19,994 nt of DNA from Ruminococcaceae bacterium UBA1741 (GCA_002315685.1 DCHX01000028.1:1-19994), one strand, 5' to 3'; counted from the stretch's first letter, positions 7,687 to 14,857 are shown. Numbers and translations are program-made. Notes: generated by a model from the letters alone, not told the origin.

Positions 7687-8368
7687 ATTCAAAAAAATCG
7701 GTATCGTTGTTGCTGACGATATGGAATATAAGCCGTTGTATGAGCATTTTATTGCCAGAGGTGCCGTTGAATCAAAAATATTTTCAAGAACTGCTTTAAC
7801 CTTTCAAATGAACTCGGTTGAGTGTATTGCCGTTTTTTCGGGATTAGGTAAGGTAAATGCCGCCGCTCTTACCGCAAGACTTATTTCAGAGGGTTGCGAC
7901 TGTATTATGAATTACGGTCTTTCCGGCGGACTCGGCGACTCACTAATAGGTAAATTCGGTATTCCGTGCGCCTTTTTTGAGCACGATTTTGATTTAACCG
8001 CTCTCGGTTATGAGCCTTGTGCAAAGCCTATGCAGGAGTTTATGTATTATATTGATAAGGAAATTATTGATGATATACTATCGGTTATACCCGATGCCGT
8101 TGTAGGTGTTGCCGCTTGCGGAGATAAGTTTATTTCAAAAAAGGAAGATGTTGACTTTCTTGTTTCAAACTTTGATGCAAAAACCTGCGATATGGAAACC
8201 GCCGCTATTGCTTCGGTTTGTGATATGGCACATATACCGCTATATTGCATTCGCAGAGTATCTGACGGTGCTGACGAAAATGTTGAAGCTTATATTGATA
8301 TGAATGTTAACAGCGGCGATGTTTTATTTGATAATTTTTATAGATTATTAGATTATATTTCGAAATAG
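7679..8368 (+). CDS. MTA/SAH nucleosidase-family protein
   Basis: A 229-aa protein of the PNP/UDP phosphorylase superfamily, closest by motif to 5'-methylthioadenosine/S-adenosylhomocysteine nucleosidase. That enzyme cleaves adenine from MTA or SAH in methyl-cycle salvage. Visible features are the N-terminal IGIVVADDMEYKPL with a Glu (E16) where MTAN has its catalytic acid, NYGLSGGLG (78-86), DMETAA (171-176) placing the ribose-binding Glu, and SDGADE (195-200) with the catalytic Asp (D196). All key residues appear present, but the sequence is divergent from canonical MtnN (for example GLSGGLG rather than GSAGGL), so another nucleoside substrate is possible. It overlaps the zinc-ribbon gene by 8 nt, and the flippase gene follows 9 nt later. 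Confidence 0.85.
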   Translation: MSKFKKIGIVVADDMEYKPLYEHFIARGAVESKIFSRTALTFQMNSVECIAVFSGLGKVNAAALTARLISEGCDCIMNYGLSGGLGDSLIGKFGIPCAFFEHDFDLTALGYEPCAKPMQEFMYYIDKEIIDDILSVIPDAVVGVAACGDKFISKKEDVDFLVSNFDAKTCDMETAAIASVCDMAHIPLYCIRRVSDGADENVEAYIDMNVNSGDVLFDNFYRLLDYISK

Positions 8369-8377
8369 GGGTCTTGT

Positions 8378-10132
8378 ATGTCATCTGCTTCTAACAAAAA
8401 ACAAACATTTTTACATGGCTCACTTATTTTGATTATTGCAACCGTTTTGGCAAAAATTATCGGCGCTATTTACAGAATTCCGCTTACAAACCTTTTAGGC
8501 TCACGCGGTATGGGATTTTATTCTACTGCCTATGATTTGTATGTGCCTATGTATTCTATTGCAATGGCGGGTTTGCCTATTGCAATTTCGAGAATAATTG
8601 CCGAACACTCTGCCCAAAAGAAATATAAGGATGTTATTAAAACCCTTCGTGCCGCACAAACAATATTTATTATTACCGGCGGTACGGGTTTCGTCTTAAT
8701 GATTTTTTTAGCCTTTGTTTTGACAGGTAATCTTAATTTAAGCCTTTTCGGACATACTTTCGGTTTTAATGTCTTTAATAAAGGCGCTTTAACCGGAATA
8801 CTTGCGATTTCGCCGTCTTTATTGTTTTGTTGTATTATGTCGGCTTACAGAGGCTATTTTGAAGGTCTTGGGAATATGACACCTACGGGTGTCAGCGAAA
8901 TACTTGAAGCGCTTGGAAAACTTGTTTTCGGTTATACTATTGCGGCTTTGGTGTTATCTACCACTAAAAACTACTCTTATGCCGCTGCCGGTGCTTTAAT
9001 TGGTATTTCAATAGGTGAGGCGTTTAGTACCTTTTATCTTTTTGTAAGGTTTAAGCGCAACCGCTTTAAGGATATATCAAAAATTGATTTTGAATTATCT
9101 CCCGAGCCATTAAGATTCAAAAAACAAATAAGTGCTGTAATAATTGTTGCTATTCCTATTGTTTTAGGTTCGCTTGTAAATAATGTTACAAGTCTTATTG
9201 ATGTTGTTATGGTTCAAAAGCAATTATCTACTGCAATAAATAAATCACCTGAATATTTTATTAAGACTTTTTCGAATTTAATAAAATATGAAACCGCCGA
9301 GGATAGCACATTTGATGCTATTGCCGATTTGCCAAACTCTCTGTACGGCTGTCATAGAGGCTTCGCGTTTTCGATATATAATCTTATTCCTGTTTTAACT
9401 TCAACGCTCGGTGTCAGTGCTATACCGGTTTTAGCGAGTGCTTGGGTAGTAGGGGATAAGGATGCAATTAAATCTAACATTCAAACTATGATTAGGACTG
9501 TTGCTGTTATTGCAATGCCTTGCGGTGCCGGAATTTTTGCATTGTCGTTCGGCATTTTGTCGCTTTTATACAGTAATACTGCCGCTATTGCTATTGCGGC
9601 ACCTAATTTAAGGGTGCTCGGTATTTGTGCAATTTTTGCGGGAATAAATGCACCTATAATAAATATGCTTCAAGCAATCGGCAAAGAGAAAACACCTCTT
9701 AAAAATATTGCAGTTGGCGCAATACTTAAAATTATTATTAACTATATTTTAGTCGGTATTCCGTCAATAAATATTTTGGGTGTTCCTATTGGTACTACTG
9801 TTTGCTATGCTTATATTTGTATTGCTGATTTTATTGCCTTAATAAGATATTCAAAAGTTAAACCCGATTATTTTTCAATTTTAATAAAACCATTTATTGC
9901 GGGTGCCACATGCGGTCTTTCGGCATATATTGTTTTTACTCTTTCAAACTCAATAATCGGCTTGTCTTTGGCAACAGCTGTTTCAATTCTTTTTGCCGGA
10001 ATCGTGTATATTTTAATGATTGCGTTACTCAAAGTTATTGAGCCTGAGGATGTTTTATCACTACCTATGGGCGAAAAATTGCTTGAAATTTGCCAAAAAT
10101 TGAAAATAATTCGCAAAATTACTAAAAATTAA
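8378..10132 (+). CDS. yabM: YabM/SpoVB-family MOP-superfamily lipid flippase
   Basis: A 584-aa polytopic membrane protein of the MVF/MATE-like polysaccharide-transport superfamily. The N-terminus ATVLAKIIGAIYRIPLTNLLG followed by the MAGLPIAISR segment is characteristic of the SpoVB/YabM/YtgP group. Hydrophobic segments spread along the protein fit roughly 14 TM helices. Relatives export lipid-linked cell-wall or spore-cortex precursors; the exact substrate cannot be told from sequence. The yab neighbourhood downstream favours YabM over SpoVB or the YtgP (MurJ) paralogue. The start ATG 8378 has AGGGG (8367-8371) 6 nt upstream, overlapping the preceding stop. Confidence 0.88.
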   Translation: MSSASNKKQTFLHGSLILIIATVLAKIIGAIYRIPLTNLLGSRGMGFYSTAYDLYVPMYSIAMAGLPIAISRIIAEHSAQKKYKDVIKTLRAAQTIFIITGGTGFVLMIFLAFVLTGNLNLSLFGHTFGFNVFNKGALTGILAISPSLLFCCIMSAYRGYFEGLGNMTPTGVSEILEALGKLVFGYTIAALVLSTTKNYSYAAAGALIGISIGEAFSTFYLFVRFKRNRFKDISKIDFELSPEPLRFKKQISAVIIVAIPIVLGSLVNNVTSLIDVVMVQKQLSTAINKSPEYFIKTFSNLIKYETAEDSTFDAIADLPNSLYGCHRGFAFSIYNLIPVLTSTLGVSAIPVLASAWVVGDKDAIKSNIQTMIRTVAVIAMPCGAGIFALSFGILSLLYSNTAAIAIAAPNLRVLGICAIFAGINAPIINMLQAIGKEKTPLKNIAVGAILKIIINYILVGIPSINILGVPIGTTVCYAYICIADFIALIRYSKVKPDYFSILIKPFIAGATCGLSAYIVFTLSNSIIGLSLATAVSILFAGIVYILMIALLKVIEPEDVLSLPMGEKLLEICQKLKIIRKITKN

Positions 10133-10153
10133 CTTAAAACATAAAAAAATATA

Positions 10154-10201
10154 TTGATTTTTATTGAAAAATGTGGTAAAAGTATATATGGTATTTATAC
10201 C
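10154..10201 (+). promoter_or_regulatory. Probable promoter region of the HU gene
   Basis: The 97-nt gap before HU is very AT-rich. TTGAAA (10164-10169) and TATATG (10185-10190) are the best boxes, but the spacer is only 15 nt. A small inverted repeat, GGTAT/ATACC with a 2-nt centre, lies at 10190-10201. A promoter is expected here for a highly expressed gene, but the exact boxes are uncertain. Confidence 0.3.
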
Positions 10202-10229
10202 TTACTTAAAAAATTTAGGAGGTTCTATT

Positions 10230-10502
10230 ATGAACAAAACAGAATTAGTTGCAAATGTTGCTGAAAAAGCAGGAATTTCTAAGAAAGACGCTGATAAAGC
10301 TGTTGCCGCAGTATTCGATGCTATTGTCGATTCTCTTAAAAAGGGCGATAAGGTAGCTCTCGTTGGCTTTGGTACTTTTGAAGTACGCGCTCGTGCTGCA
10401 AGAAACGGTATCAATCCTCTTACAAAGGCTCCGATTAAGATTGCTGCTTCTAAGAATCCGGTATTCAAGGCTGGTAAAGCTTTCAAAGACGCTATCAAAT
10501 AA
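10230..10502 (+). CDS. hup: HU-family nucleoid DNA-binding protein
   Basis: A 90-aa HU, the small basic dimer that bends and compacts DNA in the nucleoid. The start MNKTELV, the helical body to about residue 45, the signature GFGTFEVRARAARNGINP (46-63) and the C-terminal ASKNPVFKAGKAFKDAIK fit the family at normal length. The Arg of the beta-arm RNP motif is Ile here (INP), while the DNA-intercalating Pro is kept. The start is ATG 10230 with AGGAGG (10217-10222) 7 nt upstream, not an upstream frame extension. It sits between yabM and rqcP, where Bacillus has mazG, and ends in its own strong terminator. Confidence 0.96.
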   Translation: MNKTELVANVAEKAGISKKDADKAVAAVFDAIVDSLKKGDKVALVGFGTFEVRARAARNGINPLTKAPIKIAASKNPVFKAGKAFKDAIK

Positions 10503-10521
10503 TTTGAGTTTTTCAGTAATC

Positions 10522-10552
10522 AGCCGTCCGATTTCGGACGGCTTGATTTTTT
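10522..10552 (+). terminator. Intrinsic terminator after HU
   Basis: A perfect 9-bp GC-rich stem (AGCCGTCCG 10522-10530, CGGACGGCT 10535-10543) with an ATTT loop is followed by TGATTTTTT. rqcP begins 10 nt beyond it, with its SD AGGAG at 10553-10557, so rqcP may depend partly on readthrough. Confidence 0.92.
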
Positions 10553-10562
10553 AGGAGAAATT

Positions 10563-10805
10563 ATGAGATTAGATAAATATCTTAAAGTTTCAAGACTAAT
10601 TAAACGCAGAACTGTTGCTAACGATGCCTGCGATGCAGGTAGAGTATCGGTCAACGGTAAACAGTCAAGAGCATCCTATGATGTAAAGGTAGGAGATATT
10701 ATTGAAATATCTTTTGCATCTAAACCGATAAAAATTGAAGTGATTAAGGTTATTGAAACGGTTAAAAAAGACGATTCGGCATTACTCTACAAAGTAATCG
10801 AATAA
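10563..10805 (+). CDS. rqcP: S4-domain RNA-binding protein RqcP (YabO)
   Basis: An 80-aa single S4-domain protein: MRLDKYLKVSRLIKRRTVA, then ACDAGRVSVNGKQSRASYDVK and VGDIIEI. In Bacillus, RqcP/YabO binds the 50S subunit with RqcH and helps add alanine tails to stalled nascent chains in ribosome-associated quality control. Length and sequence fit this group rather than the longer Hsp15. The position before yabP-yabQ-divIC matches Bacillus yabO. The start is ATG 10563 with AGGAG 5 nt upstream. No rqcH is in the window. Confidence 0.92.
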   Translation: MRLDKYLKVSRLIKRRTVANDACDAGRVSVNGKQSRASYDVKVGDIIEISFASKPIKIEVIKVIETVKKDDSALLYKVIE

Positions 10806-10809
10806 TATT

Positions 10810-10850
10810 CACCTCTTGCAAATATAATTTTGTGAGAGGTGTTGTTTTTT
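10810..10850 (+). terminator. Terminator-like hairpin containing the yabP ribosome binding site
   Basis: CACCTCT (10810-10816) pairs with AGAGGTG (10835-10841). The stem continues through TGCAAA/TTTGTG with two G-U pairs to a 6-nt TATAAT loop (10823-10828), giving 13 pairs in all. It is followed by TTGTTTTTT (10842-10850), so it looks like an intrinsic terminator of rqcP. The 3' arm AGAGGTG is also the only SD for yabP, whose TTG start lies at the end of the T-tract. The element could therefore gate both transcription and translation. Confidence 0.8.
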
Positions 10851-11121
10851 GGATAACGCAATTTTTAACGACCATACTATTATTTTAAGTCAAAGAAACA
10901 GTATTGATATTACGGGAATAAGCAGTGTGATTTCCTATGATGATGAAACATTAATTCTTGAAAGTAATTACGGCAAAATCACAATAAAAGGTCAAGAATT
11001 GCATATTGCGAATTTCAATAATGAAATAGGAGAATTCAAAGCTAACGGCAATATTCACGGAATTATATATGTTTCAACCGAAAAAAGCAACGGCGGCTTT
11101 TTTTCGAAGATTTTAAGATAG
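10849..11121 (+). CDS. yabP: Sporulation protein YabP
   Basis: A 90-aa YabP/YqfC-family protein. The pattern ILSQRNSIDITGISSVISYDD, then ILESNYGKITIKGQELHIANFN, then GNIHGIIYVS is typical. In Bacillus, yabP is expressed in the mother cell and is associated with sporulation; the biochemical role is unknown. The start appears to be TTG 10849, 7 nt after AGAGGTG (10835-10841), which sits inside the preceding hairpin. It is followed after 1 nt by yabQ. Confidence 0.92.
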   Translation: MDNAIFNDHTIILSQRNSIDITGISSVISYDDETLILESNYGKITIKGQELHIANFNNEIGEFKANGNIHGIIYVSTEKSNGGFFSKILR

Positions 11122-11122
11122 T

Positions 11123-11572
11123 ATGTGGGAATTAAGGTCAATAAGTCAAATTACTGATTTTTTTATTGCAATATTTATCGGTATATTTTTTGCGATTATA
11201 TATATTTTTTTCAGGCTGATTACAAAGCTCTCAAAGAAAAAATATATTGAATTTATCTGCGATGTTTTATTTTGGATTTTAATCGGTTTTTTAGAATTTA
11301 TTTTATTTTTAATTTTAACTAACGGACAAATAAGAGGTTATATAATTTTCGGCGAATTATTAGGTTTTGTGTTCTTTTGTGTGTTTCTGTACAGCGGTGT
11401 TTTTAGTTTTCTTTACCGCTTTTTTTCGCGAATTATTACTAAAACGAATAGAATAAAAAAACTAATAAACGGTTTTTGTGAAAAAACTTTGGTTTTTTCT
11501 ATAAAAAGTTGTAAAAAACTCTTGAAATTCAGTAAGGATTTGTTATATACTATTCGTATTGAAAGAAGATAA
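11123..11572 (+). CDS. yabQ: Spore cortex biosynthesis membrane protein YabQ
   Basis: A 149-aa membrane protein with about three to four hydrophobic helices (roughly 10-32, 46-66, 75-100) followed by a basic, Lys/Arg-rich tail. Sequence, topology and position directly after yabP match YabQ, which in Bacillus localises to the forespore outer membrane and is required for cortex formation. Homologues diverge strongly, so the call rests largely on topology and neighbours. The ATG is one nt after the yabP stop. Confidence 0.85.
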   Translation: MWELRSISQITDFFIAIFIGIFFAIIYIFFRLITKLSKKKYIEFICDVLFWILIGFLEFILFLILTNGQIRGYIIFGELLGFVFFCVFLYSGVFSFLYRFFSRIITKTNRIKKLINGFCEKTLVFSIKSCKKLLKFSKDLLYTIRIERR

Positions 11573-11591
11573 AAAGGATGTGAATTTCTAA

Positions 11592-11879
11592 TTGAGTAAG
11601 CCGAAACGCAAGCGTAGTATAATTGTTCGTCTTTTGGTTATTTGTTTATCCGCTTATATGATTACAACTCTTATAGGTTTATGGAGAAACTTAAACGAAA
11701 AAAAGAAAGAATTATCCGAGTTAAATACACAACTTAATGTTAAAACCGCTGATGTTGAAGAATTGAAAGTTTTATTAAGCACCGGTTCTGAACAGGAAAT
11801 TGTTGAAAAAGCTGCTCGTCAACGCTTGGGTTATGTCTATTCGAACGAAGAAATTTACATTGATATTTCAGGTAATTAA
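11592..11879 (+). CDS. divIC: Septum formation initiator DivIC/FtsB-like
   Basis: A 95-aa bitopic protein. It has a short basic cytoplasmic N-terminus (KPKRKR), one TM helix (about 10-28), a coiled coil (about 30-58) and a C-terminal segment EIVEKAARQRLGYVYSNEEIYI typical of the DivIC/FtsB family. These proteins complex with FtsL and DivIB/FtsQ in the divisome. The likely start is TTG 11592 with AAGGATG about 11 nt upstream. The place after yabQ and before the S1 gene equals that of Bacillus divIC. Confidence 0.92.
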   Translation: MSKPKRKRSIIVRLLVICLSAYMITTLIGLWRNLNEKKKELSELNTQLNVKTADVEELKVLLSTGSEQEIVEKAARQRLGYVYSNEEIYIDISGN

Positions 11880-11905
11880 TTTTCAAAAGGGGTAACAGCA
11901 CTTAT

Positions 11906-12352
11906 ATGCAGTTAAAAGTTGGGGAAATCGTTGAAGGTAAAATAGTTTCTGTAAAGGAATACGGCGCCTTTGTTAATGTCGGTGATGTTTCGGGAATGGT
12001 TCATATTTCCGAGGTTGCTAATGATTATGTAACAAATATTAACGACTTTGTAAAGGTAGACGATGTTGTAAAGGTTAAGGTTCTCAATATTTCGGATGAC
12101 GGTAAGTTGTCTTTTAGCATTAAAAAGGCTTCTGCTGACAAAAAACCTGCACAGCGTCCTAAAAGAGAGCGTGCGTCAACTCCTTCATCGGAAGATTCTT
12201 CTTCATATACTTGGGCTCCGAAGAAGAGCGAGCCTGCTTCTTTTGAAGAAATGTTGAATAGATTCAAAGCAACAAGTGATGAGAAATTTTCGGATTTGAA
12301 ACGCAAAAATCCCGAAACAAAACGCTCAAAGCGCGGTGCTAATTCAAGATAA
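11906..12352 (+). CDS. yabR: S1-domain RNA-binding protein (YabR-like)
   Basis: A 148-aa protein with one N-terminal S1 RNA-binding domain (residues 1-73: VGEIVEGKIVSVKEYGAFVNV, GMVHISEV, VKVKVLNISDDGKLSFSIKKA) and a low-complexity, charged C-terminal tail rich in Lys, Arg, Ser and Pro. Such proteins bind RNA or ribosomes; the precise role is unknown. Start ATG 11906; the best SD, AAGGGG (11887-11892), is 13 nt away, longer than usual. Order matches Bacillus divIC-yabR. Confidence 0.9.
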   Translation: MQLKVGEIVEGKIVSVKEYGAFVNVGDVSGMVHISEVANDYVTNINDFVKVDDVVKVKVLNISDDGKLSFSIKKASADKKPAQRPKRERASTPSSEDSSSYTWAPKKSEPASFEEMLNRFKATSDEKFSDLKRKNPETKRSKRGANSR

Positions 12353-12358
12353 TATTTT

Positions 12359-12393
12359 GGCGGATCACAAAGAGTGAAAACCGCCTTATTTTT
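12359..12393 (+). terminator. Probable intrinsic terminator of the yab cluster
   Basis: GGCGG (12359-12363) pairs with CCGCC (12381-12385), enclosing an inner TCAC/GTGA stem and AAAGA loop, followed by TTATTTTTA. The internal loop makes it weaker than the HU or groEL terminators. Confidence 0.6.
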
Positions 12394-12408
12394 ATATATG
12401 GTGATTAA

Positions 12409-13536
12409 ATGAAGGAAAACATAAAATTTATTGCTCCTTGCATCTTCGGACTTGAAAGCATTGCCGCTGATGAATTAAGGCGTTTGGATATTTCAAATGT
12501 TACTGCCGAAAACGGTCGGATTTTGTTTGATGGCGATTTTAATACATTGGCTCGTGCTAATATAAATTCTCGCTTTGCCGAAAGAATTTTAATAAATATG
12601 GGACAGTTTTATGCTAACACCTTTACCGAACTTTTTGATAATGTAAAGTCAATTTCTTGGGAAGATTATATATCCAAAGATGATTCTTTTCCCGTTAGTG
12701 GCTCTACTATTGATTCGCAGTTGCATAGCTTACCCGACTGTCAGTCGATTATTAAAAAAGCTATTGTTGATAGACTTTCACAAAAATACGGAATAAAATG
12801 GTTTTCTGAAACAGGTCCCGAGCTTAAAGTGAAGTTTACGATTATTAAGAATAATGTTACAATGATGATTGATACTTCGGGCGACGGTCTGCACAAGCGC
12901 GGTTACAGAAGAAAATCAAATGAAGCACCGCTGAAAGAAACTCTTGCCGCCGCTATGTGCGACTTGGCAAGAATATATCCCGATACAAAGCTTTATGACC
13001 CTTTTTGCGGTAGCGGTACTATTTTAATTGAGTCTGCTATGATGGCCGCAAAAATTGCTCCCGGATTAAGAAGATTTTTTGCTGCCGAACGGTTTAATGT
13101 TGTTCCGCAAAAAGTTTGGCAAGAAGAAAGAATGCGTGCCCAAGACCGTATTTTACATAATATTGATTTTTGTGCTACGGGATATGATATTGACGCAAAT
13201 TGTATAGATTTAACCCTTGAAAATGCCAAAAAGGCAGGTGTCGAAAAATATGTTAAGGCATCAGTAGGAGATATAAAAAACTTCTCTGTGCCTGACGACA
13301 GATGCCTTGTAATAACAAATCCGCCTTACGGCGAGCGTTTGTTAGATGTAAGACAAGCCGAAGGACTTTATAAAACTATGGGAGAAAGATTTGTAAAAGA
13401 AAACGGCAAAAAATACTTTATTATCAGCCCACATGATGAGTTTGAAAAGCATTACGGAAGAATTGCGGATAAAAGAAGAAAACTTTATAATGGTATGATT
13501 AAATGCCAATTATTTATGTATTTCAAAAACAATTAG
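12409..13536 (+). CDS. THUMP-domain class I RNA methyltransferase (RlmL/YpsC-like)
   Basis: A 375-aa SAM-dependent RNA methyltransferase. An N-terminal ferredoxin-like/THUMP region (about 1-155) is followed by a Rossmann methyltransferase domain. Visible motifs are GLHKRGYR (160-167), the SAM-binding DPFCGSGTILIE (197-208) and the catalytic NPPYGERL (304-311), the NPPY signature of N-methylation. The family resembles the N-terminal half of E. coli RlmL (23S rRNA m2G2445) and Bacillus YpsC. The C-terminal RlmK half is absent, as is normal in Firmicutes. The start is ATG 12409 after GGTGA (12400-12404). It is closely followed by the lipid kinase gene. Confidence 0.92.
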   Translation: MKENIKFIAPCIFGLESIAADELRRLDISNVTAENGRILFDGDFNTLARANINSRFAERILINMGQFYANTFTELFDNVKSISWEDYISKDDSFPVSGSTIDSQLHSLPDCQSIIKKAIVDRLSQKYGIKWFSETGPELKVKFTIIKNNVTMMIDTSGDGLHKRGYRRKSNEAPLKETLAAAMCDLARIYPDTKLYDPFCGSGTILIESAMMAAKIAPGLRRFFAAERFNVVPQKVWQEERMRAQDRILHNIDFCATGYDIDANCIDLTLENAKKAGVEKYVKASVGDIKNFSVPDDRCLVITNPPYGERLLDVRQAEGLYKTMGERFVKENGKKYFIISPHDEFEKHYGRIADKRRKLYNGMIKCQLFMYFKNN

Positions 13537-13544
13537 GAGTAATA

Positions 13545-14465
13545 ATGAAACATATTTTTTTTATAAATCCAACTGCCGGTAAAGGTAATGTTCAAAAAAG
13601 TATAGTCTGCGCAATTAAAAATTACTTTATGAATAAAAAATTAAACTATGAAATATACATTACAAAGTGCATCGGAGATGCCGAAGCAAAGGCAAAGGAG
13701 ATTGCCCAAATAGGCGAAAGGGTTTGTTTTTATGCCTGTGGCGGCGAGGGTACATTTTACGAAATACTAAACGGAGCAATCGGATTTGATAATGTTACAT
13801 ACGGAGTTGTTCCTTGCGGCTCTGCAAATGACTTCTTAAAGTTTTTCGGCTCAAAGGAATCGTTCTTTGATATTGAGGCATTAGTCGAAGGAAACCCCGT
13901 TGTAATGGATATTATCAAAGCCGGAGACAGGTATTGCCTAAATGGCTGTTCCGTCGGTATGGATGCAATGGTAGCACGGGATATGAAGCTTTTTAAGAAT
14001 ATTCCGTTCGTTTCGGGAAGTCTTGCATATAAACTTGCGATTGTTAAACTGTTTTTCTGTAAAGCCGGAGTTAAAATTAAACTGTCAATAGACGATAAAC
14101 TGCCTGAAATTAAGAACTGTTTATTTGCCGTTATTGCTAACGGTCCTATATACGGCGGAGGTTTTATGGCGGCACCGAAAGCCGTACCTAATGACGGTAT
14201 ATTGGATTTTACTTTGGTTAATACAATAAACAAACTTAAAGTTCCTGCTTTTTTGAAAAAATACGAAAAAGGTCAGCATGCAAACTTGGATTTTTGCACT
14301 GTTTCCCGATGTAAAAAAATGAGCTTTTCTTCCGATATTCCGATACCGGTTAATTTGGACGGAGAAATTGTCGTAACAAAGTCTATGGAATTCAAAATAA
14401 TTAAAAATGCTATAAATTTTGTTATTCCTAAGGGAATTAAATTAAATTCGTTAATAAAAGTTTGA
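13545..14465 (+). CDS. YegS/DgkB-like diacylglycerol/lipid kinase
   Basis: A 306-aa DAGK-catalytic-domain protein that would phosphorylate a membrane lipid, probably diacylglycerol recycled from lipoteichoic acid synthesis, at the inner face of the membrane. Motifs: NPTAGKGN (8-15), GGEGT (66-70), GSAND (92-96), NGPIYGGG (199-206), NDGILDF (216-222) and LDGE (271-274). The usual GGDGT signature has Glu for Asp. I chose ATG 13545 because AGGAG (13535-13539) sits 5 nt upstream; an upstream in-frame start at 13503 would lie inside the methyltransferase gene. An LtaS-family gene at the other end of the window is consistent with this lipid cycle. Confidence 0.9.
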   Translation: MKHIFFINPTAGKGNVQKSIVCAIKNYFMNKKLNYEIYITKCIGDAEAKAKEIAQIGERVCFYACGGEGTFYEILNGAIGFDNVTYGVVPCGSANDFLKFFGSKESFFDIEALVEGNPVVMDIIKAGDRYCLNGCSVGMDAMVARDMKLFKNIPFVSGSLAYKLAIVKLFFCKAGVKIKLSIDDKLPEIKNCLFAVIANGPIYGGGFMAAPKAVPNDGILDFTLVNTINKLKVPAFLKKYEKGQHANLDFCTVSRCKKMSFSSDIPIPVNLDGEIVVTKSMEFKIIKNAINFVIPKGIKLNSLIKV

Positions 14466-14471
14466 CTTTAC

Positions 14472-14499
14472 TTGACTTTCGTGAAAAAAGGTATATAAT
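14472..14499 (+). promoter_or_regulatory. Sigma-A promoter of groESL
   Basis: TTGACT (14472-14477), a 16-nt spacer and TATAAT (14494-14499). A second TTGACTTT starts 10 nt earlier at 14462, overlapping the kinase stop codon. Leader length is about 50 nt. No CIRCE operator is present around it. Confidence 0.85.
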
Positions 14500-14516
14500 A
14501 GTATTGTTAAATTTTT

Positions 14517-14537
14517 TCAATAAAGTAAATTTATTGA
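14517..14537 (+). promoter_or_regulatory. Inverted repeat in the groESL leader
   Basis: TCAATAAA (14517-14524) and TTTATTGA (14530-14537) form a perfect 8-bp dyad around GTAAA, between the promoter and the AAGGAG SD (14542-14547). It is not CIRCE, whose arms are TTAGCACTC and GAGTGCTAA. It could be an operator or a weak RNA hairpin; the AT-only arms make chance plausible. Confidence 0.45.
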
Positions 14538-14555
14538 TTTTAAGGAGATGTTTTT

Positions 14556-14840
14556 ATGTTGCTGAAACCACTTGCAGATAATGTTGTAATTAAGTCTTGC
14601 AAAGTAGAAGAAACAACAAAAAGCGGTATTGTTCTTACATCCGCTTCAAAAGAAAAACCGCAAATTGCCGAAGTTGTGGCAGTAGGTCCGGGTGGCATTG
14701 TTGACGGTAATGAAGTTAAAATGACCGTTAAACCGGGCGACAAGGTTGTTGCCGCTAAATATTCGGGTACCGAAATAAAAATTGACGATACCGAATATAC
14801 AATTCTACACATTGCGGATATTCTCGCAATAGTTGAATAA
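14556..14840 (+). CDS. groES: Co-chaperonin GroES
   Basis: The 94-aa heptameric lid of the GroEL folding chamber. It begins LLKPLADNVVIKSCKVEETTKSGIVL (mobile loop about 16-30), followed by VVAVGPGG and VKPGDKVVAAKYSGTEIKIDDTEYTILHIADILAIVE, standard for the family. SD AAGGAG (14542-14547) is 8 nt upstream of the ATG. groEL starts 17 nt downstream. Confidence 0.98.
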   Translation: MLLKPLADNVVIKSCKVEETTKSGIVLTSASKEKPQIAEVVAVGPGGIVDGNEVKMTVKPGDKVVAAKYSGTEIKIDDTEYTILHIADILAIVE

Positions 14841-14857
14841 TTTTAGGAGATAATTTT

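Noticed and set aside
10164..10229. Upstream extension of HU to an earlier start
   Set aside because: The added 22 residues overlap the promoter and SD region, are not part of HU, and ATG 10230 has AGGAGG at ideal spacing.
10202..10498. 98-codon open frame on the minus strand opposite HU
   Set aside because: It is a shadow of the HU gene, with no SD or recognisable domain. HU on the plus strand has a perfect SD and full family match.
13757..14233. 158-codon open frame on the minus strand inside the lipid kinase gene
   Set aside because: It lies opposite conserved DAGK motifs and shows no domain or start signal, so it is a shadow frame.
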